Shown: in pieces, positions 17,203-27,234 of the stretch
Layout of the letters: every line of letters begins with the position of its first letter
How positions within the stretch are numbered: position 1 is the stretch's first letter
Notes under the pieces: generated by a model
What the model was told of the DNA's origin: nothing
Seen by the model: only the letters and a program-made list of their open reading frames with translations
The model's database searches: none
Position numbers and translations under genes: made by a program
Assembly (NCBI RefSeq): GCF_900129155.1
Contig: NZ_FQVF01000004.1
Span: 124,001 to 188,000 of the forward strand
Source: Marinomonas polaris DSM 16579
Lineage (GTDB): Bacteria; Pseudomonadota; Gammaproteobacteria; Pseudomonadales; Marinomonadaceae
DNA: 64,000 nt
Reading direction: 5' to 3'

Positions 17203-19530
17203 ATGTCTATTAAGGCAAAAACCACTTTCATTCTTTTACTATCTACTCTCTTATCGCTCTCCTTATTAACGAGCGTTATTTATTTCCAAACCAAGGAAAA
17301 ATCAAGTGAGGCACTAGAACAATCTTCAACCGATAAATTAATTGCGGTCCGCGAAGCTCGTAAAAAAGGCATTGAACGTTATCTAAACTCTACTGTTAAT
17401 CAAATAACAGCACAATCTAACAATCCAACCATTAAAAAAGCGATGGCTGATTTCAGTTCTGCTTTTGAAAACGAGAACACTAATTCGAGTATAACGACAG
17501 AAGAAAATACTAACCTAGTATCCTATTATGAAACTATATTTTCAAAAGAATATGAAAGACTAAACCATAAACCTATAGATATTAATAAGCTAATTGATTC
17601 TTTAAGTGCCAAAGAAAAATCTTTACAGTATCGTTACATATCGAATAACAAACAGCCTCTCGGTGCTAAACATAAACTGAATTCTGCAAACTCTGCAGCA
17701 GACTACGATAAGGTACATGCTCAATATCACCCTTATATCCGTAGTTACTTAGAAACATTCGGACTTTATGATATTTTCTTAATCTCACCTTCTGGCGAGG
17801 TGGTATATAGTGTCTATAAAGAAATAGATTTCGCAACTTCACTGATGAATGAAGCCAATATAGATAGCGGCCTAGCAAATGTCTTCCGTCAAGCAAATGA
17901 ACTCAGCAACAACGAAAAATACGCTATTGTAGACTTTTCACCTTATACAGCTTCTTATGGAGCTGCAGCTTCATTTATAGCAAAACCGCTATTCGTAGAC
18001 GGAAAAAAAGCAGGCGTATTAGCTTTTCAAATTCCCATAGATCAAATTAATAACATAATGACTGGCGATAATGATTGGTCAAACTCTGGTCTAGGTTTAT
18101 CTGGAGAAAGTTACCTTGTAAACGATAATCTAAAAGCAGCAAGTATTAATCGTTTTTTAGCTGAAAACCCTGATAGCTATATAGCTAGTCTTAAAAACAC
18201 TCAAATATCTAAAAAAGAAATAGAAGAAATATCACTTCGAAAAAATAATGTCGGAATTCAAACAATAGATACTCCGTCTGTCAGAGCGGCATTATCTGGA
18301 GAGTCTGGAAACAAGACAATCTTAGACTATCGTAACATTACTGTTTTATCCTCTTATACTCCAGTTAAAATCCCTGGTCTTAATTGGGTTTTGGTCAGCG
18401 AAATTGATACTAAAGAAGCGTTTCAAGCAGCAACAGATCTTGCTCATTCAACTCTAAATACAGCACTCTTTTCCTTGCTTGGAGCCAGTATTTTAGCTGT
18501 CATTATTGGATTGTTCTTTGCCAAAAAACTTACTATGCCAATACTAAAACTCAATCAATTTATTAATGATGTAACTTTTAATAAAGATCTATCTCAGAGA
18601 GTAAAAATAGAAGGTAAAGATGAAATATCAGAAATCAGTAGTAATATTAACAATTTATTAGAAACTTTTGAAAATATTGTTAAGCAAATAACAGGGACAA
18701 CTAATCAACTTGCTACGTCCTCTGAGCATTTAGCTGATGTCAGCCACCAGACACAAAAAAATATGTTACAGCAGCAAAGCGAGAGCGAGCAGCTAGCTAC
18801 AGCAATGCATGAAATGGTTGCTACAGTAAATGAAATAGCCAATAACGCATCAATGGCAGCCACCTCAGCCAGAGACGCGGATCAGGCTACAAAGATAGGT
18901 TTGCAGACTATTGAGGGTACTGAGGCTCATTTACAGAAATTAAATATTGAACTAAAGAATTCTTCTAATGTTGTTCATCGGCTCAGCGAAGACAGCCAGC
19001 AAATATCTCAAATACTTGATGTCATTAACGGTATTGCAGAACAGACTAACTTGCTGGCATTAAATGCCGCAATTGAAGCGGCACGAGCAGGAGAGCAAGG
19101 ACGAGGGTTTGCTGTCGTTGCAGATGAAGTTCGAACGCTAGCAGCACGAACCCAAGAATCCACACTAAAAATCAATGATATTATTAACATGCTTCAGAAC
19201 CGTAGCAAAGAAGCAGTAAGCGCAATGGCTGTGAACGAAGAACATGCTAATAAAACGATAGAGCAGGCGTACAAAGCTAAAGATGCACTAGGCGAGATAT
19301 CTAAAGGTGTAACAGAAATAACCGATATGAACATCCAAATAGCAAGTGCCGCCGAAGAACAAAGCCTAGTCGCGGAAGAAATAAATAAAAACGTTACACA
19401 AATTGTAATGCTAGGCAATTCTTCCTCTGAAGGGGCAAATGAAGTATCAGATGCTAGCGAAAATCTATCCAAAATCAGCAGCGAGCTTTTATCTTTAAGT
19501 GCTCAATTTAAAGTAAACAAATTATCTTAA
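17203..19530 (+). CDS. Methyl-accepting chemotaxis protein with large periplasmic (Cache-type) sensor
   Basis: 775 residues. Transmembrane helix 1 is at about 7-28; a periplasmic sensor of about 380 residues follows, matching the size and motif pattern of double-Cache domains ('[21 protein letters not shown]', '[20 protein letters not shown]'). Helix 2 is at about 407-430. A HAMP domain and a full cytoplasmic signalling domain follow, with the highly conserved hairpin tip '[20 protein letters not shown]'. It senses a small ligand and controls CheA. A hairpin separates it from the convergent mdcR-like gene. Confidence 0.93.
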   Translation: MSIKAKTTFILLLSTLLSLSLLTSVIYFQTKEKSSEALEQSSTDKLIAVREARKKGIERYLNSTVNQITAQSNNPTIKKAMADFSSAFENENTNSSITTEENTNLVSYYETIFSKEYERLNHKPIDINKLIDSLSAKEKSLQYRYISNNKQPLGAKHKLNSANSAADYDKVHAQYHPYIRSYLETFGLYDIFLISPSGEVVYSVYKEIDFATSLMNEANIDSGLANVFRQANELSNNEKYAIVDFSPYTASYGAAASFIAKPLFVDGKKAGVLAFQIPIDQINNIMTGDNDWSNSGLGLSGESYLVNDNLKAASINRFLAENPDSYIASLKNTQISKKEIEEISLRKNNVGIQTIDTPSVRAALSGESGNKTILDYRNITVLSSYTPVKIPGLNWVLVSEIDTKEAFQAATDLAHSTLNTALFSLLGASILAVIIGLFFAKKLTMPILKLNQFINDVTFNKDLSQRVKIEGKDEISEISSNINNLLETFENIVKQITGTTNQLATSSEHLADVSHQTQKNMLQQQSESEQLATAMHEMVATVNEIANNASMAATSARDADQATKIGLQTIEGTEAHLQKLNIELKNSSNVVHRLSEDSQQISQILDVINGIAEQTNLLALNAAIEAARAGEQGRGFAVVADEVRTLAARTQESTLKINDIINMLQNRSKEAVSAMAVNEEHANKTIEQAYKAKDALGEISKGVTEITDMNIQIASAAEEQSLVAEEINKNVTQIVMLGNSSSEGANEVSDASENLSKISSELLSLSAQFKVNKLS

Positions 19531-19536
19531 TTAAGG

Positions 19537-19569
19537 GATGCGGCAAATAATTCTCTTATTTCCCGCATC
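19537..19569. terminator. Hairpin terminator between convergent chemoreceptor and LysR genes
   Basis: GATGCGG (19537-19543) pairs with CCGCATC (19563-19569), and the inner AAATAA/TTATTT (45-50 with 56-61) extends the stem past one mismatch. It reaches the LysR stop codon. The T-run is poor, so efficiency is uncertain. Confidence 0.6.
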
Positions 19570-20488
19570 ACATTCTTGCTTTGTATTCTCGTGCGTAATT
19601 ACGACATTCGGCGATGCAGTTTAAGATTCTAGGATCTCTTTCACGACTCGATAGACACACCATGACCACTTGCTGTTTCATATCGGCCATATTTTCCATC
19701 GATAATAATTTTATTTTGGTATCAAAGACATGCTCTACACGACGTGGCAATATGGCGTAACCAACACCGCCACTCACCATGCTCATTAACGAGAATATGT
19801 CCCCCAATTCCATCGCAATATTGGGTTGTATCCCTGCTTTCTGAAAGACTTTTTGGGTATCTGCTGAGGTAGCAAACCCATCTGATAGTGTGACAAAGTT
19901 TTCGTGCTGAAAATCCTCGAGCCTAATTTGGCTATTATTAGCAAGAGGTGAATCACAGCTCACGGCCAACATCAGCTCATCTTCAAAAAGAGGCAGGTGG
20001 GTATACTCTACATCATCAATGGTTTTTTCCGCTGAGATAAGAATCACATCGAGTTCAAAGGATCTTAGCTTGCCTAATAAAGAAGCATTTGAACCTAATG
20101 ATAGCTCGATATTTAAGTCACTTTTGCGGCGTTTAAGACCTGCAATTAGCTGCGGTAATGTGCTGATAGTGAGCGAATATAACGCTCCTAATTTGAATTG
20201 ATTGGAATAAATACCGGCGACTTCTCGAGTGCTGGTGATCCCGTCTTGGAGGTCATTTAATACTTGTGTGACCCTTTCTTCCAACACTCTAGCGCTGGGT
20301 AAAGGCGTCAGTAATCGCCCTTCTTGTCGAAACAAAGGACACTTCAATCCTTCTTCAAGAGAGTGTATCGCCCGATGAACACTTACTGAACTGAGCTGTA
20401 GCTTCTCGGCCGCCTCAGACAAAGTACCCACTTTCATAAAGGTCAGAAACACTTCCAATTTTTTAAGTGTGATCATTTCATCAAACAT
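19568..20488 (-). CDS. mdcR: LysR-family regulator of the malonate cluster (MdcR-like)
   Basis: 306 residues. The N-terminal helix-turn-helix ('LEVFLTFMKVGTLSEAAEKLQLSSVSVHRAI'-type) is followed by a periplasmic-binding-protein-like effector domain ('ISTLPQLIAGLK', 'LAVSCDSPLA', 'GGVGYAILPRR'). It is divergent from mdcA, the standard place of mdcR in biotin-independent malonate clusters. It probably activates mdcABCDEGH-madLM in response to malonate. The name rests on position plus family. Confidence 0.87.
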   Translation of the reverse strand: MFDEMITLKKLEVFLTFMKVGTLSEAAEKLQLSSVSVHRAIHSLEEGLKCPLFRQEGRLLTPLPSARVLEERVTQVLNDLQDGITSTREVAGIYSNQFKLGALYSLTISTLPQLIAGLKRRKSDLNIELSLGSNASLLGKLRSFELDVILISAEKTIDDVEYTHLPLFEDELMLAVSCDSPLANNSQIRLEDFQHENFVTLSDGFATSADTQKVFQKAGIQPNIAMELGDIFSLMSMVSGGVGYAILPRRVEHVFDTKIKLLSMENMADMKQQVVMVCLSSRERDPRILNCIAECRNYAREYKARM

Positions 20489-20544
20489 AATTTTTCCCAG
20501 CTTTTTATTAGAGCGTCACTGCTCTCTATTATTTTTCAAAGATT

Positions 20545-20561
20545 ATTAGCATGAGAGTAAT
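20545..20561. promoter_or_regulatory. Candidate LysR box in the mdcR-mdcA intergenic region
   Basis: ATTA-N9-TAAT (20545-20561) contains the T-N11-A pattern of LysR-family sites and lies between the divergent start codons, 74 bases before mdcA. No second matching site was found. Confidence 0.4.
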
Positions 20562-20634
20562 GATTCCACAAGCACCTTGATTGATAGAGAATGCCTTCCT
20601 TCATACTGTGAAAGAAAAAACAGGATGAAGTGCG

Positions 20635-22296
20635 ATGCAAACGAATACTGATTCTGGACATAATTGGTTCAGCCGACGTCAAAATAAAGAACGCCGTATG
20701 TCAGATCTTAGTCATCTAGTTGACGGGTCTATCATTCCAACAGAAAACATCGTTGCTGCCATGGAGCAGTTAATAAAGCCTGGTGATAAAGTCGTACTAG
20801 AAGGCAATAACCAGAAGCAAGCCGATTTCCTTTCTCGTTCATTAGCAAAAGTCTCCCCTGATAAAATCAACAACCTCCATATGATTATGCCTAGCATCAG
20901 TCGATCCGAACATTTGGATCTATTTGAGATGGGTATTGCTCGTAAACTTGATTTCTCTTTTTCTGGCCCACAAAGCTTACGCATTGGCCAACTAATGGAA
21001 GATGGCCTTTTAGAAGTTGGCGCTATACACACCTATATCGAGTTGTATGCTCGACTTTACGTAGATCTTAATCCAAATATTGCACTACTAGCGGGTTTTA
21101 AAGCAGACAGATTAGGCAATATTTATACAGGACCAAGTACCGAAGACACGCCCGCACTAGTTGAAGCGGCAGCATTTCGTGATGGTATTGTTATTTTTCA
21201 AGTTAATGAAATTGTCGACGATGTGTCGGACTTGCCGCGGGTCGATATTCCGGCGTCTTGGGTCGATTACATTGTCTTAGCGGATCAACCTTTCTTCATC
21301 GAACCTTTGTTTACTCGTGATCCTCGCCTTATTACACCACTGCAAGTTTTGATGGGCATGATGGCGATCAAAGGCATCTACGCGAAACACCAAGTACAGT
21401 CTCTAAATCATGGTATCGGCTTTAATACCGCAGCGATTGAGTTGCTCTTGCCAACCTATGGCGAGTCGTTAGGGCTAAAAGGCAAAATTTGCCGCCATTG
21501 GACATTAAACCCTCATCCAACCTTGATCCCAGCGATTGAAACTGGCTGGGTTGAGAGCGTGCATTGTTTCGGCACCGAACTCGGTATGGAAGATTATATT
21601 GCCAATCGTCCGGATGTTTTCTTTACCGGTAAAGACGGCTCAATGCGTTCTAACCGTGCCTTTTGTCAGCTAGCAGGACAATACGCGGTTGATATGTTTA
21701 TTGGCTCGACGTTACAAGTTGATGGCGATGGCAATTCTTCAACCGTCACTCGAGGCCGTCTAGCCGGCTTTGGCGGCGCGCCAAATATGGGTCATGACCC
21801 AGGCGGACGAAGACATTCATCGCCCGCTTGGCTGGATATGAAGCCCGATGACTCTTTGTTAAGCAAAGGCCGCAAGCTTGTCGTCCAAATGGTAGAAACC
21901 TATCAAGACAGTAATAAATCGACCTTTGTAGAAGAGCTCGATGCTCTGGCCATGGCGCGTGATTACAAAATGCCATTGGCTCCGGTGATGATTTATGCCA
22001 GCGATGTAACTCATGTTCTGACCGAGGAAGGCATCGCTTATGTGTATAAAGCCGAATCACTAGAACAACGCCGAGCAATGATCGCTGCAGTGGCTGGCGT
22101 TACGCCACTGGGACTCAGCCAAAACCCTGAAGTTACAGCTCAATTACGACGCGATGGTTTGGTTGCTTACCCAGAAGACTTAGGCATACGAAGAAGCGAT
22201 GCTAGCCGGGATTTGTTGGCGGCTTCAAGTATTTCAGACCTTGAAACATGGTCAAATGGTCTCTATAAGCCACCAGCAAAATTCAGGAGTTGGTAA
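20635..22296 (+). CDS. mdcA: Malonate decarboxylase alpha subunit (acyl-carrier-protein transferase)
   Basis: 553 residues, the usual size for MdcA. It swaps acetyl for malonyl on the acyl carrier protein MdcC (acetyl-S-ACP:malonate ACP transferase) in the biotin-independent malonate decarboxylase. Recognisable stretches include the N-terminal 'NWFSRRQNKERR', the central 'NHGIGFNTAAIELLLPTYG', and the glycine-rich 'GFGGAPNMGHDPGGRRH' late in the protein. It is the first gene of the cluster. Its stop overlaps the mdcB ATG (TAATG). Confidence 0.97.
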   Translation: MQTNTDSGHNWFSRRQNKERRMSDLSHLVDGSIIPTENIVAAMEQLIKPGDKVVLEGNNQKQADFLSRSLAKVSPDKINNLHMIMPSISRSEHLDLFEMGIARKLDFSFSGPQSLRIGQLMEDGLLEVGAIHTYIELYARLYVDLNPNIALLAGFKADRLGNIYTGPSTEDTPALVEAAAFRDGIVIFQVNEIVDDVSDLPRVDIPASWVDYIVLADQPFFIEPLFTRDPRLITPLQVLMGMMAIKGIYAKHQVQSLNHGIGFNTAAIELLLPTYGESLGLKGKICRHWTLNPHPTLIPAIETGWVESVHCFGTELGMEDYIANRPDVFFTGKDGSMRSNRAFCQLAGQYAVDMFIGSTLQVDGDGNSSTVTRGRLAGFGGAPNMGHDPGGRRHSSPAWLDMKPDDSLLSKGRKLVVQMVETYQDSNKSTFVEELDALAMARDYKMPLAPVMIYASDVTHVLTEEGIAYVYKAESLEQRRAMIAAVAGVTPLGLSQNPEVTAQLRRDGLVAYPEDLGIRRSDASRDLLAASSISDLETWSNGLYKPPAKFRSW

Positions 22297-23171
22297 TGAC
22301 TATTTTATTACGAAATTCAACAGCTCCAGATGTAAGCAAACTGTTGCGCCTTGATCCAGAGAACCTAGCTCATCTTGCTTCTCAGGCACTGAAGGAAGAA
22401 GCGTCCTTGAGTCCAAAGCCAGCCCTCGTAGATTCACGAGGTTCTGGTGCCCACACTGATATGGATGTGGATTTGTTAATGAGATCTGCTCATTGCCTTG
22501 AACCTTACTTTTGCAAGATGGCTGAAAATGCAATCGTGCGCCCAATAGGTTCTGAGCTGCGTCGGAATATTGGTGCCATTGGTCGTGATGCAGAACAAGC
22601 GATGCGCCAAGAGACAAACGGCGTTAATACTCATAAAGGTGCAATCTGGGCATTAGGGTTATTAGTCGCCGCGGCGACTAAAGCTAACACGCTTGATGAG
22701 TTATTTAATGACGCTGCGCGTTTAGCAAACTTACCTGACGAAGGACTTAAAGCCGTGTACCTAAGTAACGGCTTACAAGTTCGCCACCAATATGGCTTAT
22801 CAGGTGCGAAGGAAGAGGCGCAACAAGGCTTTCCTCATATCCAAGAACTCGGACTTCCCATGTTGTTCATCAGCAGAGCTCGAGGCGACTCAGAGTCTGA
22901 TGCTCAACTTAACGCATTATTAGCCATTATGACGCGACTTTCAGACACCTGTGTTGCGTCACGAGCAGGACTTGAAGGGATAAACACCATGCAGCAAGGC
23001 GCTAATGCCGTGCTTGATGCGGGTGGTACAGGCACATTATTAGGTCGTCAGTTGCTTAACAAATTAGAGCAAGACTTATTGCGATTAAATGCCTCTCCTG
23101 GTGGCGCTGCCGATTTATTGGCTGCGACCCTGTTTATAGACAGCCTGACTCACCAGACTACTAGCCACTAA
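22296..23171 (+). CDS. mdcB: Triphosphoribosyl-dephospho-CoA synthase
   Basis: 291 residues from the ATG at 22296, which overlaps the mdcA stop, with AGGAG at 22285-22289. MdcB/CitG enzymes make 2-(5''-triphosphoribosyl)-3'-dephospho-CoA, the prosthetic-group precursor for MdcC. Family motifs seen: 'ASLSPKPALVDSRGSGAHTDMD' region near residues 40-60, 'GVNTHKGAIWALGLL' near 110, and the closing 'SPGGAADLLAATLF'. Confidence 0.96.
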   Translation: MTILLRNSTAPDVSKLLRLDPENLAHLASQALKEEASLSPKPALVDSRGSGAHTDMDVDLLMRSAHCLEPYFCKMAENAIVRPIGSELRRNIGAIGRDAEQAMRQETNGVNTHKGAIWALGLLVAAATKANTLDELFNDAARLANLPDEGLKAVYLSNGLQVRHQYGLSGAKEEAQQGFPHIQELGLPMLFISRARGDSESDAQLNALLAIMTRLSDTCVASRAGLEGINTMQQGANAVLDAGGTGTLLGRQLLNKLEQDLLRLNASPGGAADLLAATLFIDSLTHQTTSH

Positions 23172-23184
23172 TTTAGGAGTTTTT

Positions 23185-23499
23185 ATGGATACTTTTCATA
23201 TTGTTCGCCCTGCTCGTAAAGCCCCCATTAATCAAACCTTAGTGGGCTATGTTGGGTCAGGTGATTTAGAAGTCATGATTGATAACAGCGATAGTCCTCA
23301 AGCTGACATCTATATCCACTCTTCTAGCTCGGCTGGAGAACAACGTTGGCTCGCTCTTATCGAACGTATTGAAGCCAATCAACCTTTACCTATGATGCGC
23401 ATGGACATTCATGATTTTTCTGCGACACCGGGCGTGATTCGTTTACGTTTAGAACAAGCATTAGAGCAAGCCTTAACCAAGGAGGCGTCTTATGAGTAA
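23185..23499 (+). CDS. mdcC: Malonate decarboxylase acyl carrier protein (delta subunit)
   Basis: 104 residues. This small carrier holds the phosphoribosyl-dephospho-CoA group through a serine; S25 in 'VGYVGSGDLEV' is at the position known for MdcC. Malonyl and acetyl groups are shuttled on its thiol between MdcA and MdcDE. Its last eight bases overlap mdcD. Confidence 0.95.
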   Translation: MDTFHIVRPARKAPINQTLVGYVGSGDLEVMIDNSDSPQADIYIHSSSSAGEQRWLALIERIEANQPLPMMRMDIHDFSATPGVIRLRLEQALEQALTKEASYE

Positions 23500-24346
23500 C
23501 GCTCAAGACTCAAGATTAAACACTAACTTTGTTGAACAAGGCGCAAGAAAACGAATTGAATACGTATTGGATTCGGGATCGATGCGTGAACTGGTTACAC
23601 CATTCGACCGAGTTATTTCGCCTTGGTTAGAAGTACAAGGCATTGTGCCTCAGTTTGATGATGGCGTAGTGGTTGCTCGTGGCGCAATTGATGGCAAGTC
23701 TGTGATTGCCATCGCGATTGATGGCAGCTTTCAGGGGGGCAGTTTGGGTGAAGTAGCTGGGGCAAAAATAGCGGGCGCTCTTGAATTAGCCGTTGAAGCG
23801 AACCAAGCAGGAGAATCAATTGCCGCTGTATTAATGTTCGAAACCGGTGGTGTTCGTCTACAAGAAGCAAATTTAGGTTTGGCCGCGATTGCCGAGATTC
23901 AATCAGCCATTGTGGCGTTACGAAAACTGCAGCCTGTTGTGGCTTTAATTACCGGTCCGGTTGGTTGTTTTGGTGGCATGTCTATTACCGCAGGTCTGTG
24001 CAGCTATTTATTAATGACTCGTGAAGGTCGCCTTGGATTAAACGGCCCACAAGTTATTGAGCAAGAAGCTGGCGTTGGTGAATATGACTCTCGTGATCGC
24101 CCTTTTATCTGGGGTTTAACCGGAGGCGAGCAACGTTATACGACAGGTTTGGTTGACGATTTTTTTGGCTCAGATGTCATAGAAGTTCGTAACAAAGTAC
24201 AAGAATATTTACGCAAAGGCGTACCAGATACCTTCCGCAGCGAAGCAATTCAGTCCTCTTTAGACAGACTAAAAAATGTAGATACGCAGCATCAAATTAC
24301 CTCTGAAGCAGCACGTGAGATTTTCGCTAAGGGAGCATCATTATGA
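23492..24346 (+). CDS. mdcD: Malonate decarboxylase beta subunit
   Basis: 284 residues of crotonase/carboxyltransferase fold. With MdcE it decarboxylates malonyl-S-ACP to acetyl-S-ACP. Oxyanion-hole style glycine motifs are present ('GSFQGGSLGEVAGAKI', 'GPVGCFGGMSITAGL'). A GGAGG ribosome site lies inside the end of mdcC. The start of mdcE overlaps the stop by four bases. Confidence 0.96.
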   Translation: MSNAQDSRLNTNFVEQGARKRIEYVLDSGSMRELVTPFDRVISPWLEVQGIVPQFDDGVVVARGAIDGKSVIAIAIDGSFQGGSLGEVAGAKIAGALELAVEANQAGESIAAVLMFETGGVRLQEANLGLAAIAEIQSAIVALRKLQPVVALITGPVGCFGGMSITAGLCSYLLMTREGRLGLNGPQVIEQEAGVGEYDSRDRPFIWGLTGGEQRYTTGLVDDFFGSDVIEVRNKVQEYLRKGVPDTFRSEAIQSSLDRLKNVDTQHQITSEAAREIFAKGASL

Positions 24347-25188
24347 ACACTGCAGCAATCAAGACAGATACCGTAAAAACGCACCGTGGTCGTGTTTGGT
24401 TTGATCTATTAGCAGACAATATGATGGTGCATGAAGGTGCCGTTCCCTCGGTGATGATTGCCAATGGCAACTTAGCTGAACTTCCATGCTCACTGATATT
24501 GGTTCAACCCGATAAAAATAACCTCTACCCAAGAGCCATTAATGGCGAGGTAGGGCTTTTGGAAGGTTGGGCACTGGCGGATGCTATCCATAATATTGTT
24601 TCTAAAGACGCTGAAAGCGAACAAAAATCAGCCATTATCGCCATTGTCGATGTACCTAGTCAGGCTTATGGACGAAGAGAAGAAGCGCTTGGTATTCACC
24701 AAGCCTTAGCGGCTGCCGTTTCTGCTTATGCTCAAGCCAGACAAGCAGGCCATCCCGTTATTTCGCTACTCGTCGGAAAAGCCATGTCAGGAGCATTTTT
24801 AGCTCACGGCTATCAAGCCAATACGATTCTTGCCCTAAATGACGATGGCGTCATGGTGCATGCGATGGGCAAAGCCGCGGCGGCTCGAATTACCATGCGC
24901 TCTGAAGAGGAATTAGATCAACTAGCCAAAACCATACCGCCAATGGCTTACGACCTTAAAAGCTTCGCAACGCTTGGGCTGATTGAAAAGTTTATCGATG
25001 TAAGCAGTGCTGATGCACCTTCTTCTAAAGATATTGAGCTAGTGCAAATCCTATTAGCCGATGCCTTAGAAAGCCTGAAGGGCGACACGCAAATAACAAA
25101 GCGTTTACAAGGTGAAAATAGAGGTGCATCACGTCGAGTTCGTGAACTGCTTCGCGCTCAATGGAAAAAGGCTGAGCCAAACTTATGA
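24343..25188 (+). CDS. mdcE: Malonate decarboxylase gamma subunit
   Basis: 281 residues, the second half of the carboxyltransferase-like decarboxylase. 'DVPSQAYGRREEALGIHQALA' and 'VGKAMSGAFLAHGYQAN' are characteristic. It partners MdcD. Its stop is overlapped by the mdcG ATG (ATGA), so translation is coupled along the operon. Confidence 0.96.
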   Translation: MNTAAIKTDTVKTHRGRVWFDLLADNMMVHEGAVPSVMIANGNLAELPCSLILVQPDKNNLYPRAINGEVGLLEGWALADAIHNIVSKDAESEQKSAIIAIVDVPSQAYGRREEALGIHQALAAAVSAYAQARQAGHPVISLLVGKAMSGAFLAHGYQANTILALNDDGVMVHAMGKAAAARITMRSEEELDQLAKTIPPMAYDLKSFATLGLIEKFIDVSSADAPSSKDIELVQILLADALESLKGDTQITKRLQGENRGASRRVRELLRAQWKKAEPNL

Positions 25189-25820
25189 TGTGGATGGCGC
25201 ACGATTTACTCTGGCTTGACCGTTCTCTGCTTGTTGCTGGTGCTGAAAAGCCAGACCTACCTGATTGGGTAACAAGTGGAAATGGCCCAGTTGTCGTGCG
25301 CCGAGAACTGGTTTCGATAGCAGAGCTTGTCGCAGTAGGTGTTCGTGGTGCTAACAAAAGTGAACGTTGTGCCGCTTATGCTCCTCTATCTGCGGTGCAG
25401 TCGAGCTTAACGCCTTATGAAATAACAAGGGCACAAGCTTGGTTAGATCATCAAGATCGCTTTAAAGCCCCCGTTTTACAGGCTCTGGAAATAGTCGCCC
25501 AAATGCTCAACGGTCATAATTTAGAGTGGGGGATTACCGGAAGCCTTGGTTACGAGCTTGCAACTGGAGATAAGCAAATCCATGCGAAAAGTGATCTGGA
25601 CTTAGTCATCAAGGCACCAAAGCCATTAAGTAAATCCTTTGCACGGGAGCTATTGAAAGAGCTAGGCGAATTACCATGCCGCCTAGATATTCAAATCGAA
25701 ACAATGACCGGAGCAATGGCATTATTAGAGTGGGCTGGTGAAAGTTCGACAGTGCTTATTAAAACGGAAAAAGGCCCATTTTTGGTCGCTAATCCTTGGG
25801 AAGGAGGTAGGCAATTATGA
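25185..25820 (+). CDS. mdcG: Phosphoribosyl-dephospho-CoA transferase (holo-ACP synthase)
   Basis: 211 residues. MdcG transfers the prosthetic group made by MdcB onto S25 of MdcC. The nucleotidyltransferase-like 'SDLDLVIKAP' and 'GITGSLGYELATG' motifs are present. It overlaps both neighbours by four bases (ATGA). Confidence 0.94.
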   Translation: MMWMAHDLLWLDRSLLVAGAEKPDLPDWVTSGNGPVVVRRELVSIAELVAVGVRGANKSERCAAYAPLSAVQSSLTPYEITRAQAWLDHQDRFKAPVLQALEIVAQMLNGHNLEWGITGSLGYELATGDKQIHAKSDLDLVIKAPKPLSKSFARELLKELGELPCRLDIQIETMTGAMALLEWAGESSTVLIKTEKGPFLVANPWEGGRQL

Positions 25821-26719
25821 CTCAAGTATTTACCTTTCCGGGGCAAGGGTCGCAGCGTGCTCACATGTTACAAAACTTACCAGATCATCCTAATGTGACC
25901 CTTATAAAACAACAGGCTGAGGATATCTTAGGCGTAAAACTAAACGCACTAGATTCCCAAGAAGCGCTCACTGATACGGTGAATGTGCAGCTTGCACTAT
26001 TAATTTGTGGAGTGGCTTGGGGACAATATTTACAAAACGTAGGAATAAAACCTGACTACGTTTTAGGTCTTTCTATCGGGGCTTACCCTGCAGCAGTGGT
26101 AGCAGGAAGTCTAGATTTTGGCGATGCATTACGATTAGTAAAAGCTCGCGCCGATTCCATGAAGTCAGCTTACCCTAGTGGATATGGCATGCTTGCAATC
26201 ACCGGAGCAGAATTTAAACATGTGCAAGCCGCCGTAAATTTACTTCAAGAAAAGGGCGAAAAAGTTTATCTTGCTAATCTTAATGGAGAATATCAGTTCG
26301 TCCTTGCTGGAGAAAAGCGAGTTTTAAAAAACGCAGCTGAACAAGTTAGAAGCCAAGGGATTGGTGCAAGCGTCTTTTTAGATGTAACCGTACCCTCGCA
26401 CTGCCCTCTACTCAAAGAGCAGTCGGAAAAACTTCTTGCCATGTTTCAAGCCATCACGTTGAAGACATCTAACAGTCTATATGTCAGTGCCGCCAAAGCT
26501 CGAGTCTTACGCAAGCCTGATGATATAAAAGAAGATTTAGCACTAAACATGGCACACCAATTACATTGGTATGACAGCTGTCAGATGCTTGCTGAGCGAG
26601 GTGTAAACAAAGCTCTAGAAATGCCTCCTGGCAGTACTCTGACAGGGCTATTTCGGAAGGTTTTAAACGGTGGTGAATGCTACAGTATCGAAAACATAAA
26701 TCTTAAGACTATTTTATGA
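25817..26719 (+). CDS. mdcH: Malonyl-CoA:ACP transacylase of the malonate decarboxylase (epsilon subunit)
   Basis: 300 residues of FabD-like fold with the nucleophile S86 in 'GLSIGAYPAA', an N-terminal 'FPGQGSQ' and a later 'VPSHCPLL' bearing the catalytic histidine. It loads malonyl onto MdcC to start the decarboxylase cycle. Its stop codon overlaps an ATG that opens a 29-codon frame. Confidence 0.95.
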   Translation: MTQVFTFPGQGSQRAHMLQNLPDHPNVTLIKQQAEDILGVKLNALDSQEALTDTVNVQLALLICGVAWGQYLQNVGIKPDYVLGLSIGAYPAAVVAGSLDFGDALRLVKARADSMKSAYPSGYGMLAITGAEFKHVQAAVNLLQEKGEKVYLANLNGEYQFVLAGEKRVLKNAAEQVRSQGIGASVFLDVTVPSHCPLLKEQSEKLLAMFQAITLKTSNSLYVSAAKARVLRKPDDIKEDLALNMAHQLHWYDSCQMLAERGVNKALEMPPGSTLTGLFRKVLNGGECYSIENINLKTIL

Positions 26720-26805
26720 ACACACCTAAGAACATGAGGCTGAAGCCGGGAGGTAAACACAACTTTATAGACCAGTGCAGTACTTTCATCCAAAAACAAA
26801 AATGA
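26716..26805 (+). CDS. Possible 29-residue coupled peptide between mdcH and madL
   Basis: An ATG overlaps the mdcH stop in the same ATGA arrangement used at mdcE, mdcG and mdcH, and opens a 29-codon frame ending at 26805, just before the madL ribosome site. The product would be small and basic (begins MNTPKN, ends in lysine-rich residues). I do not recognise it. A chance open frame of this length is quite possible, so this is a low-confidence call based on arrangement only. Confidence 0.25.
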   Translation: MNTPKNMRLKPGGKHNFIDQCSTFIQKQK

Positions 26806-26823
26806 TAAGAGTGGGAGAAAAAA

Positions 26824-27225
26824 ATGATTATTTACGGCGTCGCGTTATTATCAATATGTACGTTAGCAGGGATTAGTATAGGGCAGATTTTAGGCAACTT
26901 AATGGGTCTTCCTGCGAATGTTGGCGGTGTTGGTATTGCCATGATCTTACTAATTGTTGCAGGCAGCTATTTAAATAAAAAAGGCTATATCGATGCAAAA
27001 ACAGAACAAGGTGTTGAGTTCTGGAGCGCCATATACATACCTGTTGTTGTCGCTATGGCTGCAACACAAAACGTTCATGGTGCATTAAGCGGCGGCCCAA
27101 TGGCAATCCTTGCCGGCGTCATGGCGGTTGTTGTCGCATTTGCTTTAGTGCCTGTTATTGATCGTATGGGAAACAGCGACAATACAGAATCTGCTAATTC
27201 CACTAAATCAACTAATAACCTATAA
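26824..27225 (+). CDS. madL: Malonate transporter subunit MadL
   Basis: 133 residues with about four transmembrane helices and the MadL-typical opening 'IYGVALLSICTLAGISIGQILG'. Together with MadM it forms a malonate uptake system (malonate/Na+ symport in known cases). GGGAG precedes the ATG. madM follows after nine bases. Confidence 0.94.
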   Translation: MIIYGVALLSICTLAGISIGQILGNLMGLPANVGGVGIAMILLIVAGSYLNKKGYIDAKTEQGVEFWSAIYIPVVVAMAATQNVHGALSGGPMAILAGVMAVVVAFALVPVIDRMGNSDNTESANSTKSTNNL

Positions 27226-27234
27226 GGTGACTGT

